From Methanobacteriota archaeon (GTDB taxonomy: Archaea; Halobacteriota; Methanosarcinia; Methanosarcinales; Methanosarcinaceae), in assembly GCA_030837265.1 (NCBI GenBank), contig JAUPKV010000147.1, forward strand, positions 1 to 7,151: a stretch of DNA of 7,151 nucleotides. Reading direction: 5' to 3'. The notes beneath the pieces were generated by a model that worked only from the letters and a program-made list of their open reading frames with translations, was not told the DNA's origin and searched no databases. A program made the translations under genes and the position numbers. Each line of letters opens with the position of its first letter. The first letter of the stretch is position 1. Positions 1 through 6,337 of the stretch are shown here, one piece after another.

Positions 1-182
1 AAGCGGAAAGAGATATAAGAATGATAACGATACAACAAAAGATATCAGGGAGTTTTAGGACACCGCATGGAGCAGATGCTTTCTGCAGAATTAGAGGATA
101 TATTTCTACAATAATAAAAAATAATATGCCTGTGTTAGGTTCACTTAGCGCGGTACTTGAAGGAGTTCCTCCATTACCCTGA
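1..182 (+). CDS. IS66-family transposase, C-terminal fragment (5' end outside window)
   Basis: The reading frame is open from the left edge (first full codon at 3) to a TGA at 180-182, giving 59 residues. It contains ERDIRM, then QKISGSFRTPHGADAFCRIR, then GYIST and, near the end, a short LxAxLEG-type segment (LSAVLEG) followed by PPLP. This order (ERDLRM, KISG-FR-GA-AFCRIRSYIST, ALEG) is what I know as the C-terminal end of IS66-family DDE transposases, just after the catalytic glutamate region. The protein would catalyse transposition of its own element, acting on the DNA ends. It runs convergently towards hsdR. Only the tail is visible, so whether the element is intact cannot be judged. 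I could not find a canonical IS66 terminal repeat (ending CGCTTAC) downstream, so the right end of the element is not placed. The family call is confident; the exact element is unknown. Confidence 0.85.
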   Translation, partial: AERDIRMITIQQKISGSFRTPHGADAFCRIRGYISTIIKNNMPVLGSLSAVLEGVPPLP

Positions 183-297
183 TCAGACACAGGTTTTATA
201 CATTATTTATTACTGTTTTAATTTAGGGCAGTTGAGAAAAGAATTGTGATAGGCTAAGAATAGATCACTTGAAAAGAGTTTTAGTCCCACATTCCAC

Positions 298-313
298 AAT
301 AAAATTTTTTATT
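298..313. terminator. possible bidirectional T-tract / palindrome between converging genes
   Basis: AATAAAATTTTTTATT is almost fully self-complementary: AATAAAA (298-304) pairs with TTTTATT (307-313). It gives a run of six T on the plus strand and four T on the minus strand. Archaeal intrinsic termination depends mainly on U-tracts, so this could end transcripts of the transposase on the plus strand and late hsdR transcripts on the minus strand. The call rests on sequence alone, and in AT-rich DNA such runs also occur by chance. Confidence 0.25.
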
Positions 314-387
314 ACCAGGGAGCACGGAGGATCACGAATACCCCGACTTTAATAGACGAGAACGGTAATGTGAATATTAATGATCGT

Positions 388-393
388 AAAAAA
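388..393 (-). terminator. possible U-tract terminator after hsdR
   Basis: Six consecutive A on the plus strand give TTTTTT in the hsdR transcript direction, seven bases after the hsdR TAA stop (401-403). A U-tract directly after a stop codon fits the simple archaeal terminator type. No strong hairpin precedes it. Confidence 0.3.
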
Positions 394-400
394 TCTGAAT

Positions 401-3400
401 TTAAGCTACTGCCTCATATATGCTATGGCTGTCACCAGCATATAAATCGCAAATGTGTTGGAAAACGATATTACATTTTTGTTCATAAGTCTCAGAATCA
501 TACGATTCCGGAAGCCCTTTATCCAGTTTGTCCTCGATTTCTTTTTTAACTGCAGCTACCGCCTGCTGTTTTTTTCTCCAATCAAGAACAAGTTTTTCAG
601 CTTTTAAAGTGGCTAGCAATTCTCTTGCAACATTTTTTACCTGAATTTTCTCTTTTTCGGTCAGATCAGGCTTTTTTAGCTTGTCGAAGAGGGCGAGTTC
701 TTCTTCTGTTAAACTCTCAATCAATGCCCTTTCATCTTCTTTTTTCAATCCTTTTGCAAATTCGATCAATTCTTTATAAGAATAATCTACGTTAGCAGAA
801 CTTGAATTATATGCTTTGATCAATGTCTCGAACTTCTTGTGATAGTCCAGGCGACTGCTATTTAATTTAATCATTTCTTTGAGTTTATATGAAAGAAGAT
901 TTTTCAACCATTCAAATTCGGTATTCTTATGTTGTTTCTCAAACCGGTCTGCCAATGCGTCAAAATCAATATCTCTTAGAGCAACAATTTTTCCTTTCTT
1001 GGACTCTCTAATAATGTAATCTTTGGATGTGATCGATTTATCAAGGATTCCCTGTATACTATCCATAACTCTTGAGATATCAAATTCCGGGTCAAGAGAA
1101 TTGATTTCATTAATGAGTTCCTCATAAAGGGTTATCTGCGAAAGAAACTCCGAAGCTCTTTTATGGGGAAGTAGGGACTTATATATTTTTAGAATAGTGC
1201 CAGCCTCTACTAAAAATCTCTTTTTTGTGGCTTCGTTTTTGAGAATAGAGTCTGTGGCATTTTTCAAGAGCCTTATTTTCTCAAAGCCAATTTTTGTCCT
1301 GAGGATTTTTTCAGGATCTACTGAAAGGCTAGATAGGAAATTATTAATGTCTTTGATCTTTTGTTCAAGAGCTTTTAAAAGTTTTTCTTTCGATATGATC
1401 GGGATCTCAATTTTGCCGGACTTAGGAGTAGCATAAATTTTGAGAGCCTCTTGAAGATTATTGAATATACCTATGTAATCAACAATGAAGCCTCCGGGTT
1501 TATCTCCGTATACTCTGTTAGCTCTGGCAATTGTCTGCATCAGACTGTGATCCTTCATTGGCCTGTCAAGGTAAATTGTTGAAAGTGAAGGGACATCGAA
1601 TCCTTCTCTCCATTTACTGCATACGAAAACAATTTTGAGCTTGCTTTTTGAGTCCTTGAAAATTACATCCAGTTTTTCCTGAGTTATTCTTTTTCTATGA
1701 GGCCTTATATCCAGATTTTTTTCTCCAAACTTCTTTACCTCGTCCTGCCCTTCGCTGATAACAACCGCCATATCCACGTTTTCAAGCTCTGCGATCTGTT
1801 TTTCCAGAGTAATAGCTTTTTTGCCTTCTGTTATTGCTTTTCGCTCTTCCTTGAGTTCATTTATATACACTTTCCAGTACTTCCGGACTTTATCGTACAT
1901 TTTTACCGTCGTGAGCTTATCAATGGATACGACAAGGGCTTTTCCGGTGTAACCGCGTGAAGTGTAATGCTCGACAATATCTTTTGCAATCGTTTCCAGG
2001 CGGTCTTCCCTTACGATAATATGATACTCCTTTGAAAACTCGGTAGCAAGTTTGGACTCTTCTTCATCACTAAGGTCAGCGTCCTCAATTTCCCGATAAA
2101 TATCATTGTTAAGATTTTCGTTCTTTAATTGGACTTCAGGCACGCGATTTTCATAGTAAAGAGGAACAGTTGCCCCATCTTCTATAGATTGTCTGAAGTT
2201 GTAGACGCTTACATAATCTCCAAATGTATTCCTTGTCTTTTCTTCTTCCGCCATTAAGGGTGTACCTGTAAAACCGATAAAGCTCGCATTCGGCAGGGCA
2301 TCTCTCATGTTCTGCGCCAGAGTATCATACTGAGTCCTGTGGGCTTCGTCGGCTATTATTATGATGTCATCCCTAACCGAAAGCAGAGGATGCTTCACGC
2401 CTTTTTTTGTCCCGAATTTATGGATAAGAGTGAAAACCAGCCTGTGGTCCTCAGTGAGCAACTGTTTTAGATGCCACCTGCTTTTGGCTCTTACTCCGAC
2501 CTCGCTTACCACTCCTGCGTGCTGGAAGTTCTCATGGATCTGTTCGTCCAGCTCATCCCTGTCGGTTACAATAACAAAGGTGTAGTTGCCCGGAAACTTC
2601 CGCAGGATTTTTTGCGCAAAAAAGATCATGGAATAACTTTTTCCCGAACCCTGGGTGTGCCAGAAAACACCTATTTGTCCTTCATTTTCTTTACGCTTCT
2701 TGAAAGATTCTATTGCGTTATTGACCCCAAGATACTGGTGGTTTTTGGCAACGATCTTGACAGGATGCCCTTCGCTGGCCGAAAAAAGAGTGAAATTCTC
2801 CAGAATATCAATAAGGCGGCTTTGTTCGCAGGTTCCCTGAATCATTGTGTCCAGCAGGGTGTCTCCAATCTCATTTTCCTCTTCAACCCGCTTCCATTCT
2901 CCAAAATGCTCAAATCCGCTTGTAATGGTCCCAATTTTGGATTCCCTGCCGTTGGAAAGAATTATGAAGGCATTATACCAGAAAAGCTGGGGAACTGCTT
3001 CTTTATAATCCTTAAGGTTCTTATCAAACGCTTCTTTGACCCTTTTGCCAGTAGCCTTTAACTCAAAAAGTATTAGCGGAATTCCGTTTACAAAAACCAA
3101 AAGATCCGTTCTAATGGGATGAATTTCTCCGCTTATCCAGAACTGAGAAGCTAAAAAGAAGTCGTTATTTGTGGGATTTTCAAAGTCAATAATTTTAACT
3201 GTCTTGTCTTCAATTTCCCCTTTTTCATTCCGGACTTTGACCTTTACTCCGTTTTTTATAAGCGAATAAACTTCCTGATTTGCTTTTACAGGGCTCAGCC
3301 TGCTCCTGTCCTTCGCCAGTTCCTGAATTGCAAGCTCTTCAGCCTCCGCACATATGTCAGGATTGAGCTTTTTGATTGCCTCACTCAGCTTCCGGAAAAG

Positions 3401-3610
3401 CAGCACTTCTGATTTTGTTTTCCTCCCCAGAGTCCCCTTCCCGTCAAGTCTGAACTTCTCACGGAAACAGTTTACATGAGGAGGATAGCTGAGTTTTCTG
3501 AATTCCAGAATCGCAGACTGTTCTACGAGGGAGTCTTCACTGTAATCGGAAGTTATTTCTGTTTCTTCTTCAGAAATCATTGTTTGCTCTACAACAGTGC
3601 CCTTTTGCAT
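401..3610 (-). CDS. hsdR: type I restriction enzyme R subunit (HsdR), ATP-dependent translocase/endonuclease
   Basis: Motor and nuclease subunit of the cytoplasmic HsdRMS complex: it uses ATP to pull DNA past the bound complex and cuts at a distance from an unmodified site. Numbered from the ATG at 3608-3610 (1069 residues, normal length for the family). The N-terminal nuclease has the PD-(D/E)XK pattern, with D169 and E183-L-K185 in the segment VNGIPLILFELKA. The SF2 helicase core follows: Walker A GSGKS (321-325), VTDRDELDEQI (348-358), DEAH (421-424), TGTP (448-451), WREGFDVP and motif VI QTIARANR (692-699). A charged helical C-terminal region from about 740 fits the DUF3387-type HsdR tail. 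No key residue is missing. Start choice: the frame also opens at TTG 3683-3685 with AGGT 8 bases upstream, but ATG 3610 has AGG 8 bases upstream and leaves a leader of about 80 bases from the predicted TATA box. ATG 3578-3580 is a third option. Confidence 0.95.
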   Translation of the reverse strand: MQKGTVVEQTMISEEETEITSDYSEDSLVEQSAILEFRKLSYPPHVNCFREKFRLDGKGTLGRKTKSEVLLFRKLSEAIKKLNPDICAEAEELAIQELAKDRSRLSPVKANQEVYSLIKNGVKVKVRNEKGEIEDKTVKIIDFENPTNNDFFLASQFWISGEIHPIRTDLLVFVNGIPLILFELKATGKRVKEAFDKNLKDYKEAVPQLFWYNAFIILSNGRESKIGTITSGFEHFGEWKRVEEENEIGDTLLDTMIQGTCEQSRLIDILENFTLFSASEGHPVKIVAKNHQYLGVNNAIESFKKRKENEGQIGVFWHTQGSGKSYSMIFFAQKILRKFPGNYTFVIVTDRDELDEQIHENFQHAGVVSEVGVRAKSRWHLKQLLTEDHRLVFTLIHKFGTKKGVKHPLLSVRDDIIIIADEAHRTQYDTLAQNMRDALPNASFIGFTGTPLMAEEEKTRNTFGDYVSVYNFRQSIEDGATVPLYYENRVPEVQLKNENLNNDIYREIEDADLSDEEESKLATEFSKEYHIIVREDRLETIAKDIVEHYTSRGYTGKALVVSIDKLTTVKMYDKVRKYWKVYINELKEERKAITEGKKAITLEKQIAELENVDMAVVISEGQDEVKKFGEKNLDIRPHRKRITQEKLDVIFKDSKSKLKIVFVCSKWREGFDVPSLSTIYLDRPMKDHSLMQTIARANRVYGDKPGGFIVDYIGIFNNLQEALKIYATPKSGKIEIPIISKEKLLKALEQKIKDINNFLSSLSVDPEKILRTKIGFEKIRLLKNATDSILKNEATKKRFLVEAGTILKIYKSLLPHKRASEFLSQITLYEELINEINSLDPEFDISRVMDSIQGILDKSITSKDYIIRESKKGKIVALRDIDFDALADRFEKQHKNTEFEWLKNLLSYKLKEMIKLNSSRLDYHKKFETLIKAYNSSSANVDYSYKELIEFAKGLKKEDERALIESLTEEELALFDKLKKPDLTEKEKIQVKNVARELLATLKAEKLVLDWRKKQQAVAAVKKEIEDKLDKGLPESYDSETYEQKCNIVFQHICDLYAGDSHSIYEAVA

Positions 3611-3712
3611 CCCATCATCCTGTTTCTCAGCAGCGGATCCAAGCAGGTTATACGCCGGAAAATATGTATTAAAAAATATATTCAAGTTTTAATACCTTTT
3701 AGGTCACTCTCT

Positions 3713-3720
3713 TATTTAAA
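3713..3720 (-). promoter_or_regulatory. putative archaeal TATA box for hsdR
   Basis: On the minus strand this reads TTTAAATA, a good match to the archaeal TATA box. Transcription would be expected about 26 bases downstream, near 3690. That start is too close to the TTG at 3685 for its AGGT site (3694-3697) to be on the mRNA, but it gives a leader of about 80 bases before the ATG at 3610. It suggests that hsdR can be transcribed independently of hsdS and the paralogs. The element was predicted by eye; a chance match is possible in AT-rich DNA. Confidence 0.45.
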
Positions 3721-3797
3721 TAGTATTGATTTGAGGTTCAAACAAGATGATGGAAAATAAAAGATTGAGCTTAAAACAAGGAACAGCCCTAAAAAAG

Positions 3798-3902
3798 GAA
3801 GGATTATGGAAAGATTATAGAAGGATTATAGAAGGATTTAGAAGGATTATAGAAGGATTTAGAAGGATTTAGAAGGATTTAGAAGGATTTAGAAGGATTA
3901 TA
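3798..3902. repeat. ten-unit 10/11-bp tandem repeat array between gene D and hsdR
   Basis: Ten head-to-tail copies run without a gap: units starting at 3831, 3852, 3862, 3872 and 3882 are GAAGGATTTA (10 bp), and those at 3798, 3809, 3820, 3841 and 3892 are 11-bp variants of GAAGGATTATA. The first copy ends in G and the second has GAAAG. The four most uniform 10-bp copies are consecutive (3852-3891), which suggests recent slippage there. The array ends exactly against the TAA of gene D (3903-3905) and lies about 75 bp upstream of the hsdR TATA box. The unit length is close to one helical turn, so the AT-rich half of each unit lies on the same face of the DNA. Confidence 0.95.
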
Positions 3903-4478
3903 TTAACTGTCCTGCAGATCTTCATCCAAAAAGTTGTAACTTAGTTCAGAAATATAGTACTGTAAATTATCTCCAGGCCCATGAATATCTTCCGAATCCC
4001 TGTATAGTTTTTTAAGCCTTTCTCTGAAGTAAGGGTAAAACTCTTGTCCTTTTTCAGTTTGAATCAGCTTACTGAACTTTTCCATCATGTCAGATACACC
4101 AACCCGAGATGCTTCATCAATGCCTGAAAACTCATCGATATACTTCATTATGTTCTCTACAAGAGTAAGTGCAAGATCCATTGTCCCTTTAATATCTCCG
4201 GAAGCCTCATAATAATCATTGACAGCTTTTTTTGCCACCGAATAGTTAGGTCTGCTTGCTGCTCCACGTGGATGATAGTAAACATTTGTGACCCTTTTCC
4301 GATAGGCCTCAAGGACTTTATTCCTGTCTTCCGCCTTCGCAAATCTGACAGTGATATATCTCCGGTTGTCAACGGAATATTCGTACAAATCATGGAGCAA
4401 TTTAATGAGTTCTCTCTGGTCTGCTTCTTGCATCAATTTCTTTAACTCGGACCATTTCAAAGTTGAATCTTCTACCAT
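3903..4478 (-). CDS. paralog D of a four-gene family of unknown function (191 aa)
   Basis: I do not recognise a function. The protein is charged and probably helical, with no signal peptide or membrane segment, so it is likely cytoplasmic. It shares with A-C the N-terminal TLKWSELK block, the ELIKLLHDLYEYS helix, SVAKKAVNDYYEASGD (about residues 80-95), a V-E-N segment, GID, and YPYFRERLKKL near residue 160. It is the most diverged copy: the shared FFP has become YYHP, YGDID is FSGID, and the C-terminal G-[WY]-GFGD is reduced to HGPGD. Start: ATG 4476-4478 with GGTGG 7 bases upstream, aligning with the starts of the other copies; the in-frame TTG at 4503-4505 overlaps the stop of C and is less likely. 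It follows C by 23 bp and is the last gene before the tandem repeat. It ends in DS, as C does. The family resembles my memory of DUF6155-type proteins, but that needs a profile search. Confidence 0.85.
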   Translation of the reverse strand: MVEDSTLKWSELKKLMQEADQRELIKLLHDLYEYSVDNRRYITVRFAKAEDRNKVLEAYRKRVTNVYYHPRGAASRPNYSVAKKAVNDYYEASGDIKGTMDLALTLVENIMKYIDEFSGIDEASRVGVSDMMEKFSKLIQTEKGQEFYPYFRERLKKLYRDSEDIHGPGDNLQYYISELSYNFLDEDLQDS

Positions 4479-4501
4479 GTCTGTTCCACCATTCTGATAA
4501 A

Positions 4502-5074
4502 TCAAGAATCGCTCTGGTCTTTTTCGAAAAATTCTTCAATGTCTTCCACATAATAGGCTATATCGTCCCCAAACCCATAGCCTATATCGTCTGATTCGCT
4601 GCGGAGCTTGAGCAGCCGTGATTTAAAATCCGAGTAAAACTTTTGCCCTTCCGGAGTTTTAAGAAGTTCACAAAACTTCCTCAGCATCTCATACCCTTCA
4701 TCTATGAACTCCTCATCAATACCCCCGTATTCATTGACAAATTCAACGACATTTTCCACAAAAAAGAGCATCAGCTCCATTGTCCCTTCGAGATCTCCCG
4801 AGCCTTTGGAATAGTCCATGACTGCTTTTCTTGTCACATCCGATCGAAGCCCTCCAAGTCCTTTATCAGGGAAAAACTCACTTCTGACAATTTGTTTGAA
4901 ACTCTCCAGAACCCAGTCGCTCTTTTTTCCCTTCATGTGCCTGGAAAGGATTGCCTGGCGTTTCTCATCCGGATGTTCATAAAGATCCCTTATGAGGGTG
5001 ATGAGCTCTTTTTTACTGAGCTTTTCAAGAGAGCTTTTTACCTCAGACCATTTCGGATCGTATTCTTCTGCCAT
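4502..5074 (-). CDS. paralog C of a four-gene family of unknown function (190 aa)
   Basis: Uncharacterised acidic, probably helical cytoplasmic protein. Shared blocks in order: PKWSEVK (about 7-13), ELITLIRDLYEH (23-34), SEFFPDKGLGGLR (65-77), KAVMDYSKGSGDLEGTMELM (83-102), VENVVEFVNEYGGIDEEF (105-122), an ML..FC.LL..PEGQ segment, and IGYGFGDDI near residue 166. Start: ATG 5072-5074, preceded by GGGGGAG, aligns with the start of the sister genes. A longer frame reaching TTG at 5168-5170 would read the 9-bp repeat inside gene B and has no counterpart in A, B or D, so it was rejected. The gene begins 10 bp after the stop of B and ends 23 bp before D, which indicates one transcript. Compared with A and B it has lost the RR after DLY..S..D (KRQ instead) and has R-S-D-V where the others have R-Y/N-S-V. 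Confidence 0.88.
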   Translation of the reverse strand: MAEEYDPKWSEVKSSLEKLSKKELITLIRDLYEHPDEKRQAILSRHMKGKKSDWVLESFKQIVRSEFFPDKGLGGLRSDVTRKAVMDYSKGSGDLEGTMELMLFFVENVVEFVNEYGGIDEEFIDEGYEMLRKFCELLKTPEGQKFYSDFKSRLLKLRSESDDIGYGFGDDIAYYVEDIEEFFEKDQSDS

Positions 5075-5084
5075 ATTCTCCCCC

Positions 5085-5720
5085 TTATTTTCTGGACTCC
5101 AAGGTTTCTCCTGATTTCTCTGACTCTCCAAACTCTCCAAACTCTCCAAACTCCATTGACTCACATTCAAGATTGAGCTTGAAATTTATGACAGTGTCAG
5201 ACACCATTTCCCTAAATCCCCAGCCTATATTGCGCGAATCCTGGCAGACCTTGAACAGCCTTTTCCTGAACAACGGATACAGTTCTTTTTTTTCCCAAAG
5301 AAAGTCGCAGATCTTTGACAGCATTCCATAAATATTGAGATAAAACTGCTTGTCAATGTCCCCATAAGTATTTGTGTATTTTACGCCGTTTTCTACATAT
5401 GTGAACATAAGGTCCAGCGTCCCTTTCGGGTCCCCGGAAGCCTTAGAGTAATCACTGATAGCTTTTTTTGCCACTGAATAACGTAATTTACCTTCTCCCC
5501 GTTCCGGGAAAAACTCATTTACAATGATTTTCTGGTACTTTTCCAGCATCTGCCCTTTCAGGTCTCTACTCAACGAATCCATGTATCTGGCCGTGATGAA
5601 CCTGCGGTCGTCGGCCGAGCGCTTATACAGATCCCTGATAAGGTCGATAAGTTCGTTTTTTTCAGCATCCTGGAGGACTTTCTTCAAGTCAGACCAATTT
5701 ACGGAATCTTCTTTTGCCAT
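5085..5720 (-). CDS. paralog B of a four-gene family of unknown function, with repeat-derived C-terminal tail (211 aa)
   Basis: Uncharacterised cytoplasmic protein, closest to A (roughly half identical by eye). Blocks: NWSDLKKVLQ (8-17), KNELIDLIRDLYKRS (21-35), NEFFPERGEGKLRYSVAKKA (68-87), DYSKASGD, FTYVENGVKYTNTYGDID (107-124), YPLFRKRL and IGWGF. Differences from A: about three extra residues near position 50, loss of the PEGQ loop before YPLFR, and GFGD replaced by GFRE. Beyond the family's normal end it carries a tail of about 22 residues with three EFG/FGE repeats, encoded by the 9-bp repeat at 5124-5155. Start: ATG 5718-5720 with GGGTGG 6 bases upstream. It lies 36 bp after A and 10 bp before C. 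The tail may reflect loss of an ancestral stop followed by repeat expansion (inference). Confidence 0.88.
   Translation of the reverse strand: MAKEDSVNWSDLKKVLQDAEKNELIDLIRDLYKRSADDRRFITARYMDSLSRDLKGQMLEKYQKIIVNEFFPERGEGKLRYSVAKKAISDYSKASGDPKGTLDLMFTYVENGVKYTNTYGDIDKQFYLNIYGMLSKICDFLWEKKELYPLFRKRLFKVCQDSRNIGWGFREMVSDTVINFKLNLECESMEFGEFGEFGESEKSGETLESRK
5124..5155. repeat. 9-bp tandem repeat inside the 3' end of gene B
   Basis: Three perfect copies of CTCTCCAAA (5124-5132, 5133-5141, 5142-5150) are followed by a partial copy CTCCA. On the coding strand the repeat adds three codons per unit and reads as repeated FGE in the tail of B. Because the unit is a multiple of three, gain or loss of copies changes the tail length without shifting the frame. 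Confidence 0.95.
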
Positions 5721-5756
5721 GAGATGCCACCCGAATTTTTCGTATTATGAATCCCT

Positions 5757-6317
5757 CTACTCTTCCCCAAAGAAATCTTCAATCTTCGTAATGAGGATAT
5801 CAATCGCGTCCCCGAAGCCCCACGCGATCCCTTCTGTGTCATCACGGACTTTAAGGAGTCGCTCCCTAAAAAGGGGATAAAGCAATTGGCCTTCAGGCAT
5901 TTTTAACAAAGCGCAAAACTGCTCAAGCATTTCAGAAATTTTGTCGTAGAACTCTTCATCTATGTCCCCGTATTTATTTGTATATTCTACCCCATTTTCC
6001 ACATAAGTAAGCATCAACTCCATTTTCCCTTCAAAATCCCCTGATGCTTCTGAGTAATCCTCAATAGCCTTTTCCGCGACAGAATATCGAAGCTCTCCGT
6101 AACCCTTTTTCGGGAAAAACTCATTTTTAATTATTTCCCGATACTCTTCTAGGACTACGGGAGTCTTTTCCCTATCAATGCACCTGGCAAGCAGATACCT
6201 TCGGTTGTCCTCAGAATACCTGTAAAGGTCCTTGATTATGTTAATAAGTTCATTCTTGTCCGATTTCTGAAGTGATTTCTTCAGATCGGACCATTTTAGA
6301 TCTGAATCCTTTTTCAT
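5757..6317 (-). CDS. paralog A of a four-gene family of unknown function (186 aa)
   Basis: First gene of the paralog cluster and the copy closest to an apparent family consensus. It is a charged, probably helical cytoplasmic protein with no signal peptide or membrane segment. Blocks: LKWSDLKKSLQ (7-17), KNELINIIKDLYRYSEDNRR (21-40), NEFFPKKGYGELRYSV (65-80), KAIEDYSEASGDFEGKMELM (84-103), TYVENGVEYTNKYGDID (105-121), EEFYDKISEML, a LLKMPEGQ segment, YPLFRERLLKV and IAWGFGDAID (164-173), then an acidic end. Start: ATG 6315-6317 with GGGGG about 7 bases upstream. It starts 20 bp after the stop of hsdS, so it is almost certainly translated from the hsdS transcript. Nothing in the sequence shows an enzyme active site; a binding or regulatory role connected with the restriction complex is a hypothesis only. 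It recalls DUF6155-type proteins, a memory-based and unverified link. Confidence 0.88.
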   Translation of the reverse strand: MKKDSDLKWSDLKKSLQKSDKNELINIIKDLYRYSEDNRRYLLARCIDREKTPVVLEEYREIIKNEFFPKKGYGELRYSVAEKAIEDYSEASGDFEGKMELMLTYVENGVEYTNKYGDIDEEFYDKISEMLEQFCALLKMPEGQLLYPLFRERLLKVRDDTEGIAWGFGDAIDILITKIEDFFGEE

Positions 6318-6337
6318 CTTAAGCCCCCATATTAGAA

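Larger units (their letters stand above)
183..400. other. intergenic region between IS66 transposase and hsdR (convergent)
   Basis: This 218-bp AT-rich stretch should hold the right end of the IS66-type element, but no terminal inverted repeat or target duplication can be assigned without the left end. It contains T-tracts on both strands (listed separately). A plus-strand frame with no ATG is open from about 253 into the antisense of hsdR. Its middle part (codons 301-405) reads rather protein-like, but I found no recognisable family and no start codon. No convincing gene is seen here. Confidence 0.5.

Noticed and set aside
129..193. CCTGTGT ... ACACAGG inverted pair around the end of the transposase gene
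   Set aside because: The seven-base arms are more than 50 bases apart and one lies in coding sequence; it looks like chance rather than a terminator or an IS end.
2471..3061. Long plus-strand frame of 196 codons antisense to hsdR
   Set aside because: It lies within the conserved helicase and nuclease coding region of hsdR, resembles no family, and is best explained as a shadow frame. The other plus-strand frames opposite hsdR and the paralogs are treated the same way.
3798..3902. CRISPR array
   Set aside because: The units are contiguous 10-11 bp repeats with no spacers, and there are no cas genes in the window.
4479..4505. Gene D start at TTG 4503-4505, overlapping the stop of gene C
   Set aside because: ATG 4476-4478 has GGTGG seven bases upstream and aligns with the other paralog starts.
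5075..5170. Longer version of gene C starting at TTG 5168-5170, overlapping the end of gene B
   Set aside because: The extra N-terminal residues come from the 9-bp repeat in a second frame (repeated LES), have no counterpart in the other three paralogs, and the ATG at 5074 has a strong GGGGGAG site.
4643..5176. Plus-strand frame of 177 codons antisense to gene C
   Set aside because: The opposite strand carries a family-conserved gene with a ribosome binding site; this frame has no recognisable motif.
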